Below are positions 1 to 6,612 of a stretch of 12,227 bases of DNA, piece by piece. Below the pieces are notes generated by a model. That model made no database searches and was not told the DNA's origin. It saw only the letters and a list, made by a program, of their open reading frames with translations. The stretch comes from Veillonella sp. (GTDB lineage: Bacteria > Bacillota > Negativicutes > Veillonellales > Veillonellaceae), in NCBI RefSeq assembly GCF_015058545.1, contig NZ_SVCB01000058.1:1-12227 (forward strand). The letters run 5' to 3'. Positions within the stretch are counted from its first letter, which is position 1, and each line of letters begins with the position of its first letter. The translations under genes and the position numbers were made by a program.

Positions 1-163
1 GCACCAAATCACAGCCCGCCTCGCCTAAACGATTAATTTCGGCAATCGCTTTTTCCGTTTCCACCGGATTCGTTGTAATCATGGATTGAACGCTGACCGG
101 TGCAAAATGACCAATCGGTACGGAACCCACTTTAATTCGAGTTGTTTCTTTTCTGTTAATCAT
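1..163 (-). CDS. ispG: IspG (GcpE), 4-hydroxy-3-methylbut-2-enyl diphosphate synthase, N-terminal fragment
   Basis: The first 54 codons of IspG, cut by the left window edge. IspG is the cytosolic iron-sulfur enzyme of the MEP isoprenoid pathway that reductively opens methylerythritol cyclodiphosphate to HMBPP. The visible N-terminus has the family pattern: a start MINRKETTRIKVG, then VPIGHFAPVSVQSM, a threonine-rich turn, and the GEAGCDLV segment that begins the TIM barrel. The 4Fe-4S cysteines lie in the C-terminal part, outside the window. The ATG at 161-163 follows an AGGAG ribosome binding site and starts 14 bases after the rseP stop, so it is the last visible gene of the string. Family assignment is by recognition of the conserved N-terminus; the start is well supported. 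Confidence 0.9.
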   Translation of the reverse strand, partial: MINRKETTRIKVGSVPIGHFAPVSVQSMITTNPVETEKAIAEINRLGEAGCDLV

Positions 164-177
164 AGGTAACTCCTATA

Positions 178-1197
178 TTACAGACGGCTAATGTCATGAG
201 TCGTAGCATATACAAAGAGAGCCAATAAAATGAAAACCCCCGTCATTTGTATATAATACAATGCCTTCGCCGGCAAACGTCGTCTCGTAATTCCTTCAAT
301 GATTAAAACAATTAAATGTCCACCATCTAATGCCGGAATCGGCAATAAGTTGATGACACCTAAATTCAAACTTAATAAGGCGGTAAATTGAAGCAAGTTC
401 CAAAAACCGCTTTCCGCCACTTGACCGGCCATTTGGGCAACTCCGATAGGTCCGGCCAATTCCGCATTGGCGTGGCCGGTAATCATGGACCAAATACCGT
501 CCACCATACTAACTAAAACAAAACCGGTTGTATGTACGGCCTGAATAGCCGACTCGCCCACACTTAAAGGTTGGGAGTTCATAACCGGATTAATACCGAT
601 AACAGCACGTCCGTCGTCACCCACCGCTTCCGGAATGGCCGTCAATTCATGGTTAACACCGGCGCGATTTACTACAATCGGTACAATTGTATTCGCCGTG
701 CCTTGCAATGTTTTGGAAATATCTGTCCATTCATTAACAGGCTTACCGTTAATAGACACGATACGGTCATTAAGTTCCATCTGTGCGTTAATAGCGGGCG
801 AACCATTCATCATGTTCCCAACTACCGGTTCCATAGACGGCGTCTGAATACCGTTGGCTACGTAAACCATAAAGAATAGAACTAAGGCCAATAAAAAGTT
901 AAATACGGCACCGGCGGCAATAACGATAAAACGTTTCCATACCGGTTTATTTAAAAACGAACGGTCATCGAGCGGTTCTTCCGGATCCATACCGGCGATT
1001 TTGTTATAACCGCCTAAAGGAATGGCACGAATAGAATATAATGTTTCGCCCTTGCGTTTTTTAGCAATAGCCGGTCCGAAACCGATGGCAAACTCATCAA
1101 CACGCATACCGCTGGCTTTGGCCGTAATAAAATGACCGAATTCATGAATAAACACAATAATGCCAAATACGAAGATTGTGGCAACAATAGTTAACAT
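178..1197 (-). CDS. rseP: RseP/RasP site-2 intramembrane zinc metalloprotease
   Basis: A 339-residue membrane protease of the S2P family (M50), which cuts transmembrane segments of anti-sigma factors and remnant signal peptides. The catalytic HEFGH motif (HExxH) is at residues 18-22 inside the first membrane helix. The second half of the active site, NLLPIPALDGGH, is at 283-294, with Asp291 as the expected third zinc ligand. A second hydrophobic helix lies at about 90-115, one PDZ-like domain at about 120-200, and a last helix at about 315-335. One PDZ domain and this length fit the shorter Gram-positive-type RseP; E. coli RseP has two PDZ domains. The ATG follows a TAGGAGA site that overlaps the dxr TAG stop, so translation is probably coupled. 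No anti-sigma factor partner is visible nearby. Confidence 0.95.
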   Translation of the reverse strand: MLTIVATIFVFGIIVFIHEFGHFITAKASGMRVDEFAIGFGPAIAKKRKGETLYSIRAIPLGGYNKIAGMDPEEPLDDRSFLNKPVWKRFIVIAAGAVFNFLLALVLFFMVYVANGIQTPSMEPVVGNMMNGSPAINAQMELNDRIVSINGKPVNEWTDISKTLQGTANTIVPIVVNRAGVNHELTAIPEAVGDDGRAVIGINPVMNSQPLSVGESAIQAVHTTGFVLVSMVDGIWSMITGHANAELAGPIGVAQMAGQVAESGFWNLLQFTALLSLNLGVINLLPIPALDGGHLIVLIIEGITRRRLPAKALYYIQMTGVFILLALFVYATTHDISRL

Positions 1198-1205
1198 AAT
1201 CTCTC

Positions 1206-2351
1206 CTATTTAATCAAAGCCTTGGCTGTTTCACGAGCCCATAAATCAATTTCACGCAAATTTTCAAGCGTAAAGTCCGGTTCTGATTCCATTTTTTCTA
1301 AAACAGCCAAAACTGTTTTGTAAATATCGGCAAACTGTAATTTACCGTCGAGGAAAGCATATACCGCAATTTCATTGGCTGCATTGAATACAGCCGGTTT
1401 AAAGCCCCCTGCCCGGCCGACTTCAAAAGCTAAATTAAGAGCCGGAAAATCGTCGTAGCGAGGTGGGAAAAATTCTAATTTTAAAGCATCAGCAAAGGTA
1501 AGAGTATCCATCTTAAGCGGTTTTCGTTCAGGATATGTCAGGGCATACTGAATCGGTTCACGCATATCAGGATTACCTAACTGAGCCAAAATGGCACCGT
1601 CCTTCATCATAATCATGGAATGAACAATGCTCTGCGGATGAACGGTAACTTTGATGTGGTCAAAGTCAAAGCCGAACAACCAATGTGCTTCTATCACTTC
1701 AAGTCCTTTATTAAATAAAGTGGCTGAATCGATAGTAATCTTATTGCCCATATTCCAAGTGGGATGACGCAAGCAATCAGCGGCCGTAGCGGTAGCAATC
1801 TTTTCAGACGGCCATGTGCGTAGCGGTCCACCCGATGCCGTGATGAGCAGTGAGTCAACGTTTTCACGCGTCTGACCTTCCAAGCATTGGAAAATCGCAC
1901 TGTGTTCACTGTCAATCGGTAACAATTGCACCCCATATTCTTTGCATAAGGCCGTTATAAGCGGACCACCGGCTACCAAGGTTTCTTTATTGGCCAAACC
2001 GATTGTCTTCTTCGCCTTAATAGCTTCAACAGTTGGCTCAATGCCGGCGGCGCCCACTACAGCGGTCACCACTAATTCAGCACTAGGCAAGGTAGCGGCT
2101 GCAATTAAGGCTTCTTTGCCCCCCACCAATTTTGTCGGACCTTGGTATCGTTTTTTTAATTCTAAAAACGCTGTTTCATCTACAAGGCCGGCAATTTCCG
2201 GTTGAAATTCTTTAATTTGAGCTTCCAATATATCCACATTTCGATATGCTACCAGCCCTTTTACCGAAAATAAATCGGGATGCTGTCGTACTACATCCAA
2301 AGTTTGCGTGCCGATAGAACCGGTACTCCCAAGAATACTCAGTGTTTTCAT
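1206..2351 (-). CDS. dxr: 1-deoxy-D-xylulose 5-phosphate reductoisomerase (Dxr/IspC)
   Basis: A 381-residue cytosolic enzyme that converts DXP to methylerythritol 4-phosphate with NADPH, the committed step of the MEP pathway. The N-terminal nucleotide-binding loop is GSTGSIG at residues 8-14, and LANKE is at 119-123. The metal ligands expected from the E. coli enzyme appear as Asp147 and Glu149 (IDSEHSAIFQ) and Glu218 (NKGLEVIEAHWLF). The phosphate and substrate loops TASGG (171-175) and HPTWNMGNK (196-204) are intact, so the enzyme looks active. Length is normal for the family. The ATG follows AAAGGAG. Unlike its neighbours, dxr is separated from cdsA by 122 bases that hold a tandem repeat and a possible promoter. 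The product feeds IspG at the end of this string and ultimately UppS upstream. Confidence 0.97.
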   Translation of the reverse strand: MKTLSILGSTGSIGTQTLDVVRQHPDLFSVKGLVAYRNVDILEAQIKEFQPEIAGLVDETAFLELKKRYQGPTKLVGGKEALIAAATLPSAELVVTAVVGAAGIEPTVEAIKAKKTIGLANKETLVAGGPLITALCKEYGVQLLPIDSEHSAIFQCLEGQTRENVDSLLITASGGPLRTWPSEKIATATAADCLRHPTWNMGNKITIDSATLFNKGLEVIEAHWLFGFDFDHIKVTVHPQSIVHSMIMMKDGAILAQLGNPDMREPIQYALTYPERKPLKMDTLTFADALKLEFFPPRYDDFPALNLAFEVGRAGGFKPAVFNAANEIAVYAFLDGKLQFADIYKTVLAVLEKMESEPDFTLENLREIDLWARETAKALIK

Positions 2352-2389
2352 AGAAACTCCTTTGCTTATCTTTGTACTACTATATTTAT

Positions 2390-2434
2390 ATTACTAACGG
2401 TTTAAGTATTACTAACGGTTTAAGTCTTACTAAC
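2390..2434. repeat. 18-bp tandem repeat upstream of dxr
   Basis: Two perfect adjacent copies of an 18-base unit (ATTACTAACGGTTTAAGT on the plus strand, 2390-2407 and 2408-2425) are followed by a partial third copy at 2426-2434 (CTTACTAAC). The array lies 39-83 bases upstream of the dxr start codon, just downstream of a possible -10 box, and does not encode protein. It could be repeated binding sites for a regulator or a product of slippage. The repeat is seen directly; any function is inference. Confidence 0.85.
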
Positions 2435-2461
2435 TTAACGCTGTTATACTGTTCTCTATTT

Positions 2462-2491
2462 ATTATATCGCGATTACAAAAGGTAAACCAA
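2462..2491 (-). promoter_or_regulatory. Possible sigma-A promoter for dxr
   Basis: On the minus strand a perfect TATAAT (2462-2467) lies 18 bases from a TTGGTT hexamer (2486-2491) that overlaps the last codons of cdsA. The -10 is excellent but the -35 matches the consensus only in TTG. The predicted start, near 2455, would put the tandem repeat in the 5' untranslated region of dxr. It could add dxr, rseP and ispG transcription beyond read-through from upstream. Confidence 0.4.
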
Positions 2492-3286
2492 TACCATTGG
2501 TGCTGAAAATAATAAGCTGTCAAAGCGATCGAGTACACCGCCATGGCCCGGTAATAAAACGCCGGAATCCTTAACGCCGCAAGCGCGTTTTAACTTAGAC
2601 ACAAATAAATCGCCCAAAGGTGCTGCAATACCGGTTAAAAGGCCGGCCCCGAGCCCCAAGGAGAATGGAATCCCTACGATTACAGCGTAAATAATACCGG
2701 TTAACAAACAACCGATAAAACCGCCTACATAGCCTTCTAAGGATTTATTGGGACTGATATTCGGTACAATCTTACGTTTACCCCATTTAACGCCCGCAAA
2801 ATACGCAAATGTATCGCTGGCCCAGGTGGTAAGTAATAATAACCAAATAACAAGTTCGCCTATATGCGCATTAGCTAAACCAATCGGTAATAAATCATAG
2901 AGAGAGTTTTCACGTAATGCCATAAAGGCAGCAAAGCCGCCGTTTATGTAAAAAAATCCTAACATGGACGTACTAATAACGGACAAATCCAGTCTGGCCG
3001 GCCCAAAGATATACAATAAGCCTATTACCAATACTGAAGCTGCCCCCGCAATAATGGCCCATTTATATAAGCCAAAAGTGATAGCACCCATCATAAGGAG
3101 TGTAAACAAATAACCCCAGCGCTCCGGTAACACTACCTTAGTCTTACGAAGCATGCCTACATATTCCCGCCAGCCTAATAAAGCCAGCAAAAGAATAATG
3201 CCGTTAAAAATATAACCGCCTGCCGTAATTGCAATAACTGCTATTACTAAGCCGATTAATGCCGTAATTACACGAGTTTTCAGCAT
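2474..3286 (-). CDS. cdsA: CdsA, phosphatidate cytidylyltransferase
   Basis: A 270-residue polytopic inner-membrane enzyme that makes CDP-diacylglycerol from phosphatidic acid and CTP, the branch point for all bacterial phospholipids. Most of the sequence is hydrophobic, consistent with about seven or eight membrane helices. The complete family signature is at residues 230-254: S-K-L-K-R, then KDSG, then LPGHGG and a final D-R, with the lysines, histidine and aspartate expected for CTP and metal binding. Length is normal. The ATG follows GGAGG and starts one base after the uppS stop codon, so the two are almost certainly translated from one message. UppS-CdsA-Dxr is a widely conserved order and agrees with the assignment. 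Confidence 0.96.
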   Translation of the reverse strand: MLKTRVITALIGLVIAVIAITAGGYIFNGIILLLALLGWREYVGMLRKTKVVLPERWGYLFTLLMMGAITFGLYKWAIIAGAASVLVIGLLYIFGPARLDLSVISTSMLGFFYINGGFAAFMALRENSLYDLLPIGLANAHIGELVIWLLLLTTWASDTFAYFAGVKWGKRKIVPNISPNKSLEGYVGGFIGCLLTGIIYAVIVGIPFSLGLGAGLLTGIAAPLGDLFVSKLKRACGVKDSGVLLPGHGGVLDRFDSLLFSAPMVLVYLL

Positions 3287-3287
3287 A

Positions 3288-4064
3288 TTATTCCTCCGTC
3301 TTTAAACCGCCGAAGCGCCGTTCTCGTTGCTGGTAGGCATACACAGCATCCAATAAAGTTTGAGCTGTAAAATCAGGCCAATGAGTTTCGGTGAACCAAA
3401 ACTCGGCATACGCCAATTGCCATAACAGGAAATTACTGATTCGATAGTCATTGCTTGGACGAATCAATAAGTCTACATCACTGAATTCTTTGGTAAATAG
3501 ATGTTCACTAAAAGATGATTCATTAATATCTTCAATGGCCATAGTGCCGGCAGCCACTTCGGCTACCGTAGCTTTAACAGCTCGTACTATTTCATCGCGT
3601 CCCCCATAGTTAATGGCTAACTGTAAGGTAAGACCCGTATTATTCTTAGTTAATTGTTCTGCATCAGCAATAATCTGTTGCAATTCTTCGGATAAACCAC
3701 CAATATAGCCGATAAAACGAATACGCACATTATGTTCATGCATATCTCGTACATTACCGAGCAAATATTCGCGAATTAAACTCATCAATAAAGACACTTC
3801 TGTGGCCGGACGTTTCCAGTTTTCCGTGGAAAAACCATACACAGTTAAGGCTTTAATGCCGATTTCATCGGCAGCAATCACAATTTTCTTTAATACATCA
3901 GCACCGGCACGATGTCCCATCGTACGCGGTAAACCACGGCGTTTCGCCCAACGACCATTGCCATCCATAATAATAGCTACATGGTGAGGTATATTGTTAG
4001 GATCCAGTGTAACGCCTGACGTTGACGCAGTTCCTTCTTTTTTACGAAGTAAATTCTTTAGCAT
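3288..4064 (-). CDS. uppS: UppS, undecaprenyl diphosphate synthase (cis-prenyltransferase)
   Basis: A 258-residue cytosolic, membrane-associated cis-prenyltransferase that adds IPP units to farnesyl diphosphate to make the C55 carrier lipid for peptidoglycan and O-antigen. The MDGNGRWA motif with the Mg-binding Asp34 is at residues 33-40, FSTENW follows, and RISNFLLWQLAYAE is at 208-221 with the conserved Glu221. The usual R-T-G/S-G-E-x-R loop reads RPSNDYR at 202-208: both arginines are kept, but the Thr-Gly-Gly-Glu part is changed. The start chosen is the ATG at 4062-4064, which has a GAGG site at proper spacing; an in-frame TTG at 4086-4088 would lack this. This start lies inside the 3' end of the preceding small gene, overlapping it by 23 bases. 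Confidence 0.95.
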   Translation of the reverse strand: MLKNLLRKKEGTASTSGVTLDPNNIPHHVAIIMDGNGRWAKRRGLPRTMGHRAGADVLKKIVIAADEIGIKALTVYGFSTENWKRPATEVSLLMSLIREYLLGNVRDMHEHNVRIRFIGYIGGLSEELQQIIADAEQLTKNNTGLTLQLAINYGGRDEIVRAVKATVAEVAAGTMAIEDINESSFSEHLFTKEFSDVDLLIRPSNDYRISNFLLWQLAYAEFWFTETHWPDFTAQTLLDAVYAYQQRERRFGGLKTEE

Positions 4065-4302
4065 ATTGTACCTCAGTGCAATTTTCAAAACCGCTTGCTA
4101 TCATAGGGCGATACAGCAACACTTGCCATGTGCCCGTTTCCTCTACATAGGTCACTCGGCCTACATAAAAATCATTGTCAGCAACAGTAAAAAATCTATT
4201 GTAGTTCTCACCCATAGTTACTGAAAAAGGGATATTGGCAGCCTGCAACATCTTCTGTGCAAGCTGCCAAGGTAATCCAACAATTAAGTTTGGCGTATTC
4301 AT
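4042..4302 (-). CDS. Small unknown protein (86 residues) between frr and uppS
   Basis: I do not recognise a characterised family for this 86-residue protein. Its ATG shares a base with the frr stop codon (TAATG), a GGAAG site sits just before it inside frr, and its 3' end overlaps the uppS start by 23 bases. This strongly suggests a real, translationally coupled gene. There is no signal peptide or membrane segment, so it is probably cytosolic. Residues 6-26 (IVGLPWQLAQKMLQAANIPF) look like a short helix-turn resembling the first helix of PASTA-type repeats, and the rest (FYVGRVTYV, TWQVLLYRP) looks like short beta strands. That likeness is weak. Its placement suggests a link to translation or carrier-lipid synthesis, but no function can be assigned. 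Confidence 0.75.
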   Translation of the reverse strand: MNTPNLIVGLPWQLAQKMLQAANIPFSVTMGENYNRFFTVADNDFYVGRVTYVEETGTWQVLLYRPMIASGFENCTEVQYAKEFTS

Positions 4303-4862
4303 TATACTTCCAATACGTCCTTTTCTTTCTTGTCTTTTAAGTCATCGATAGCTTTAATTTTTTTATCCGTTAATTTTTGGATTTTTTCTTGACCTTGTTT
4401 AGCATCATCTTCGGTGATAGTTTTTGCTTTTTCTTCTTTTTTAAGGGCATCGTTAGCATCGCGACGAATGTTGCGAACGGCAACTTTAGCTTCTTCCGCT
4501 TTTTTGCTTACTACTTTAACGAGTTCTTTACGACGTTCTTCCGTAAGCTGAGGAATAGCCAAACGAATTGTATCACCGTCATTGCTTGGGTTAAGGCCTA
4601 AATCGGATTGTAAAACTGCTTTTTCAATTGGTCCAATCATGGATTTTTCCCATGGTTTTACCAAAATTAAGCGTGGTTCCGGTGCCGTTACATTGGCAAC
4701 CTGATTGATTGGCGATGGTGTGCCATAGTAATCAACCATAACTTTGTCCAATAAGGCAGTACTGGCGCGACCGGTACGAATGGAAGCAAACTCATGTTTT
4801 AAAGCCTCAATGGTCTTGTCCATACGGCCTTCTTCACGGGTTAACAGTTCTTGAATTTCCAT
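4302..4862 (-). CDS. frr: Ribosome recycling factor (RRF)
   Basis: A 186-residue cytosolic protein, essentially the standard family length of about 185. RRF acts with EF-G to split the post-termination ribosome. The conserved IRTGRA segment is at about residues 28-33, YYGTPSPINQVANV follows, and the C-terminal three-helix bundle carries VRNIRRDAND with its invariant arginines. The C-terminal third is rich in lysine and glutamate, as expected for long charged helices. Its ATG overlaps the pyrH stop (TAATG), preceded by a strong GAGGTGA site within the end of pyrH, so translation is coupled to PyrH. The pyrH-frr pair is nearly universal in bacteria. No anomalies seen. Confidence 0.98.
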   Translation of the reverse strand: MEIQELLTREEGRMDKTIEALKHEFASIRTGRASTALLDKVMVDYYGTPSPINQVANVTAPEPRLILVKPWEKSMIGPIEKAVLQSDLGLNPSNDGDTIRLAIPQLTEERRKELVKVVSKKAEEAKVAVRNIRRDANDALKKEEKAKTITEDDAKQGQEKIQKLTDKKIKAIDDLKDKKEKDVLEV

Positions 4863-5590
4863 TATTCTTCACCTCTTACAATAGTACCAACAACTTCCCC
4901 TTTCGCAGCGCGTGTGATATTGCCCGGAATATCCATGCTGAACACTACGATTGGAATATTATTATCCTTACACAAGGTCGTAGATGTTGCGTCCATAACT
5001 TTAAGTTCGCGACTGATTACGTCCATGTATGTAAGCTCATCAAATTTCTTAGCATCCGGATTGGTGCGTGGATCCGAATCATATACACCGTCAGCAAATT
5101 TCTTAGCCATCAAAATAGCATCGGCTTCGATTTCCGCAGCGCGAAGTGCAGCTGTAGTGTCGGTGGAGAAATACGGATTACCCGTTCCGGCAGCAAAAAT
5201 AACGATACGACCTTTTTCCAAATGACGGATTGCACGGCGACGAATGTATGGTTCAGCTACTTCTTGCATAGCAATAGCCGTCTGAACACGGGTAGCCGCA
5301 CCGGCATTTTCAAGGGCGTCTTGTAATGCTAAGGAGTTCATTACAGTGGCAATCATCCCCATGTAGTCAGCAGAAGCACGGTCCATGCCTTTAGCACTGC
5401 CGGCGAGTCCACGCCAAATGTTGCCGCCGCCTACTACGATAGCAATCTGCAAGTCCGTTGTACGGGCGATTTCAGCGATTTCTTTAGCAATTTCTTCTAC
5501 TACTAACGGGTTAATACCAAAGCCCTGATCACCGGCTAAGGCTTCACCACTCAACTTCAAGACGATACGTTTAAAATTTCTATTACTCAT
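4862..5590 (-). CDS. pyrH: UMP kinase PyrH
   Basis: A 242-residue cytosolic bacterial UMP kinase of the amino-acid kinase fold, which phosphorylates UMP to UDP for RNA, DNA and nucleotide-sugar synthesis. KLSGEAL with the catalytic lysine is at residues 12-18, GGGN is at 54-57 with WRG next, and the UMP-binding Asp70-Arg71 pair and AGTGNPYFSTDT (about 134-145) are present. Length is typical. The start ATG follows AGAGGAG at about ten bases. pyrH is separated from tsf by 69 bases containing a 12-bp hairpin, and it overlaps frr by one base. Bacterial UMP kinases are usually controlled allosterically by GTP and UTP; nothing in the sequence speaks against this. Confidence 0.98.
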   Translation of the reverse strand: MSNRNFKRIVLKLSGEALAGDQGFGINPLVVEEIAKEIAEIARTTDLQIAIVVGGGNIWRGLAGSAKGMDRASADYMGMIATVMNSLALQDALENAGAATRVQTAIAMQEVAEPYIRRRAIRHLEKGRIVIFAAGTGNPYFSTDTTAALRAAEIEADAILMAKKFADGVYDSDPRTNPDAKKFDELTYMDVISRELKVMDATSTTLCKDNNIPIVVFSMDIPGNITRAAKGEVVGTIVRGEE

Positions 5591-5615
5591 TGCTTTATTA
5601 CTCCTCTGCTATTAC

Positions 5616-5648
5616 AAAATAAGAGAACACGTGACGGTGTTCTCTTAT
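5616..5648 (-). terminator. Hairpin between tsf and pyrH, possible partial terminator or processing site
   Basis: A perfect 12-bp stem (5619-5630 pairing with 5637-5648, arm ATAAGAGAACAC) with a six-base loop lies 11 bases after tsf. On the minus-strand RNA the stem is followed by only three further uridines and then G, so the uridine tract is short. It looks like a leaky terminator or RNase site that would lower pyrH and downstream expression relative to rpsB-tsf. A terminator in the tsf-pyrH gap is known in E. coli, which supports the idea by analogy only. Confidence 0.55.
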
Positions 5649-5659
5649 CTCTTTAACTC

Positions 5660-6340
5660 TTATTGACCAGCGGCTGCACGAACTTCAGCTTCGAAGTCGT
5701 CCTGACGCTTTTCAATTCCTTCGCCTAAAGCGTAGCGAACGAAACGACGTACGTTAATGTTTTCACCGATTTTAGCGATTTTTTCAGTAATAACATCAGT
5801 AATAGTTTTGTCACCATCTTTAATGAAAACTTGTTCCATAAGGCAGTTTTCTTTATAGAATTTTTCAACGCGACCGTTAACCATTTTTTCAAGAACAGCC
5901 TGAGGTTTTGGTTTGCGACCTGCTTTTACGTCTTCTTCAGCTTCTGCTTTAGCTTGTTCTAAAAGAACAGCTTTTTCGTGTTCAATAACTTCGGCAGGAA
6001 CTTCTTCACGGTTCAAGTACGCAGGGTTTGCTGCTGCAATCTGCATAGCAATGTCTTTAACGAGAGCTTGGAAGTCTTCGGTTTTAGCTACGAAGTCAGT
6101 TTCGCAGTTAACTTCAACAAGAACACCAATACGTCCGCCACCATGGATATAAGAAGAAACTACGCCTTCAGCAGCAATACGACCGGCTTTTTTAGCAGCA
6201 GCGGCTAAGCCTTTTTCACGAAGTAAGTCAATTGCTTTCTGAATATCGCCATTAGCTTCGGTTAATACTTTTTTGCAATCCATCATGCCTGCGCCTGTAA
6301 TTTCGCGCAATTCTTTTACTAATGCAGCAGTAATCGCCAT
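5660..6340 (-). CDS. tsf: Elongation factor Ts
   Basis: A 226-residue cytosolic guanine-nucleotide exchange factor for EF-Tu. The N-terminal UBA-like domain (residues 1-50) has the family pattern VKELREITGAGMMDCKKVL. The conserved TDFV motif that reaches into EF-Tu is at 81-84 within VNCETDFVAKTEDF. The protein is shorter than the 283-residue E. coli form and appears to be a compact version with a reduced core; the charged helix at about 125-150 fits the helical insertion, and the C-terminal INVRRFVRYALGEG segment is intact. The ATG has a strong AGGAGGT site. It lies 272 bases downstream of rpsB, an unusually wide gap for this pair, and has its own candidate promoter overlapping an inverted repeat. 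Confidence 0.97.
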   Translation of the reverse strand: MAITAALVKELREITGAGMMDCKKVLTEANGDIQKAIDLLREKGLAAAAKKAGRIAAEGVVSSYIHGGGRIGVLVEVNCETDFVAKTEDFQALVKDIAMQIAAANPAYLNREEVPAEVIEHEKAVLLEQAKAEAEEDVKAGRKPKPQAVLEKMVNGRVEKFYKENCLMEQVFIKDGDKTITDVITEKIAKIGENINVRRFVRYALGEGIEKRQDDFEAEVRAAAGQ

Positions 6341-6363
6341 TTAATATATACCTCCTATACAAT

Positions 6364-6397
6364 AATTAAGGTAAGGTCATAAAGCCTTACCTTAATT
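6364..6397. repeat. 13-bp perfect inverted repeat overlapping the tsf -10 region
   Basis: A perfect 13-bp inverted repeat (arm AATTAAGGTAAGG at 6364-6376, its complement at 6385-6397) has an eight-base spacer. It begins inside the candidate tsf -10 box and runs across the predicted start site to just before the tsf ribosome binding site. In RNA made by read-through from rpsB it would be a full hairpin; in RNA starting at the tsf promoter only part would be present. In minus-strand RNA no U-rich tract follows it, so it is not a normal terminator for these genes. Confidence 0.85.
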
Positions 6398-6423
6398 TTA
6401 TATCGTTCTACATTTTTTATCAA
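6395..6423 (-). promoter_or_regulatory. Candidate sigma-A promoter for tsf
   Basis: On the minus strand TTGATA (6418-6423) and TAAAAT (6395-6400) are separated by exactly 17 bases, a good sigma-A match. The predicted start is near 6388, about 48 bases before the tsf ATG. The rest of the rpsB-tsf gap (6424-6612) is AT-rich with a small stem-loop at about 6482-6499 (arms AACAGC and GCTGTT) and no gene. Confidence 0.6.
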
Positions 6424-6612
6424 ATAAATTTTTGCCGATTATATATAATTTTGTGAATTCTCCGGTTTATATATTCCACATAACAGCCATAATGCTGTTT
6501 TTGTGAAAATTATAGACCGTAAAAAGCCTATTTATTAAATATTTTTGAACAAAACTTTATTTAACGTATGATACATTTTAAGTTTGTAAAGCTGTGCTTT
6601 TAAAAGCTCTTA

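Noticed and set aside
571..879. Plus-strand open frames opposite rseP
   Set aside because: Antisense to a conserved protease gene, with no start signals; treated as chance frames.
4065..4088. An upstream TTG start for uppS
   Set aside because: It lacks a ribosome binding site, while the ATG at 4064 has GAGG at good spacing and gives the usual family N-terminus.
6482..6503. Stem-loop in the rpsB-tsf gap as a terminator
   Set aside because: The six-base stem has its T run on the plus-strand side, where no gene ends; on the minus strand no uridine tract follows.
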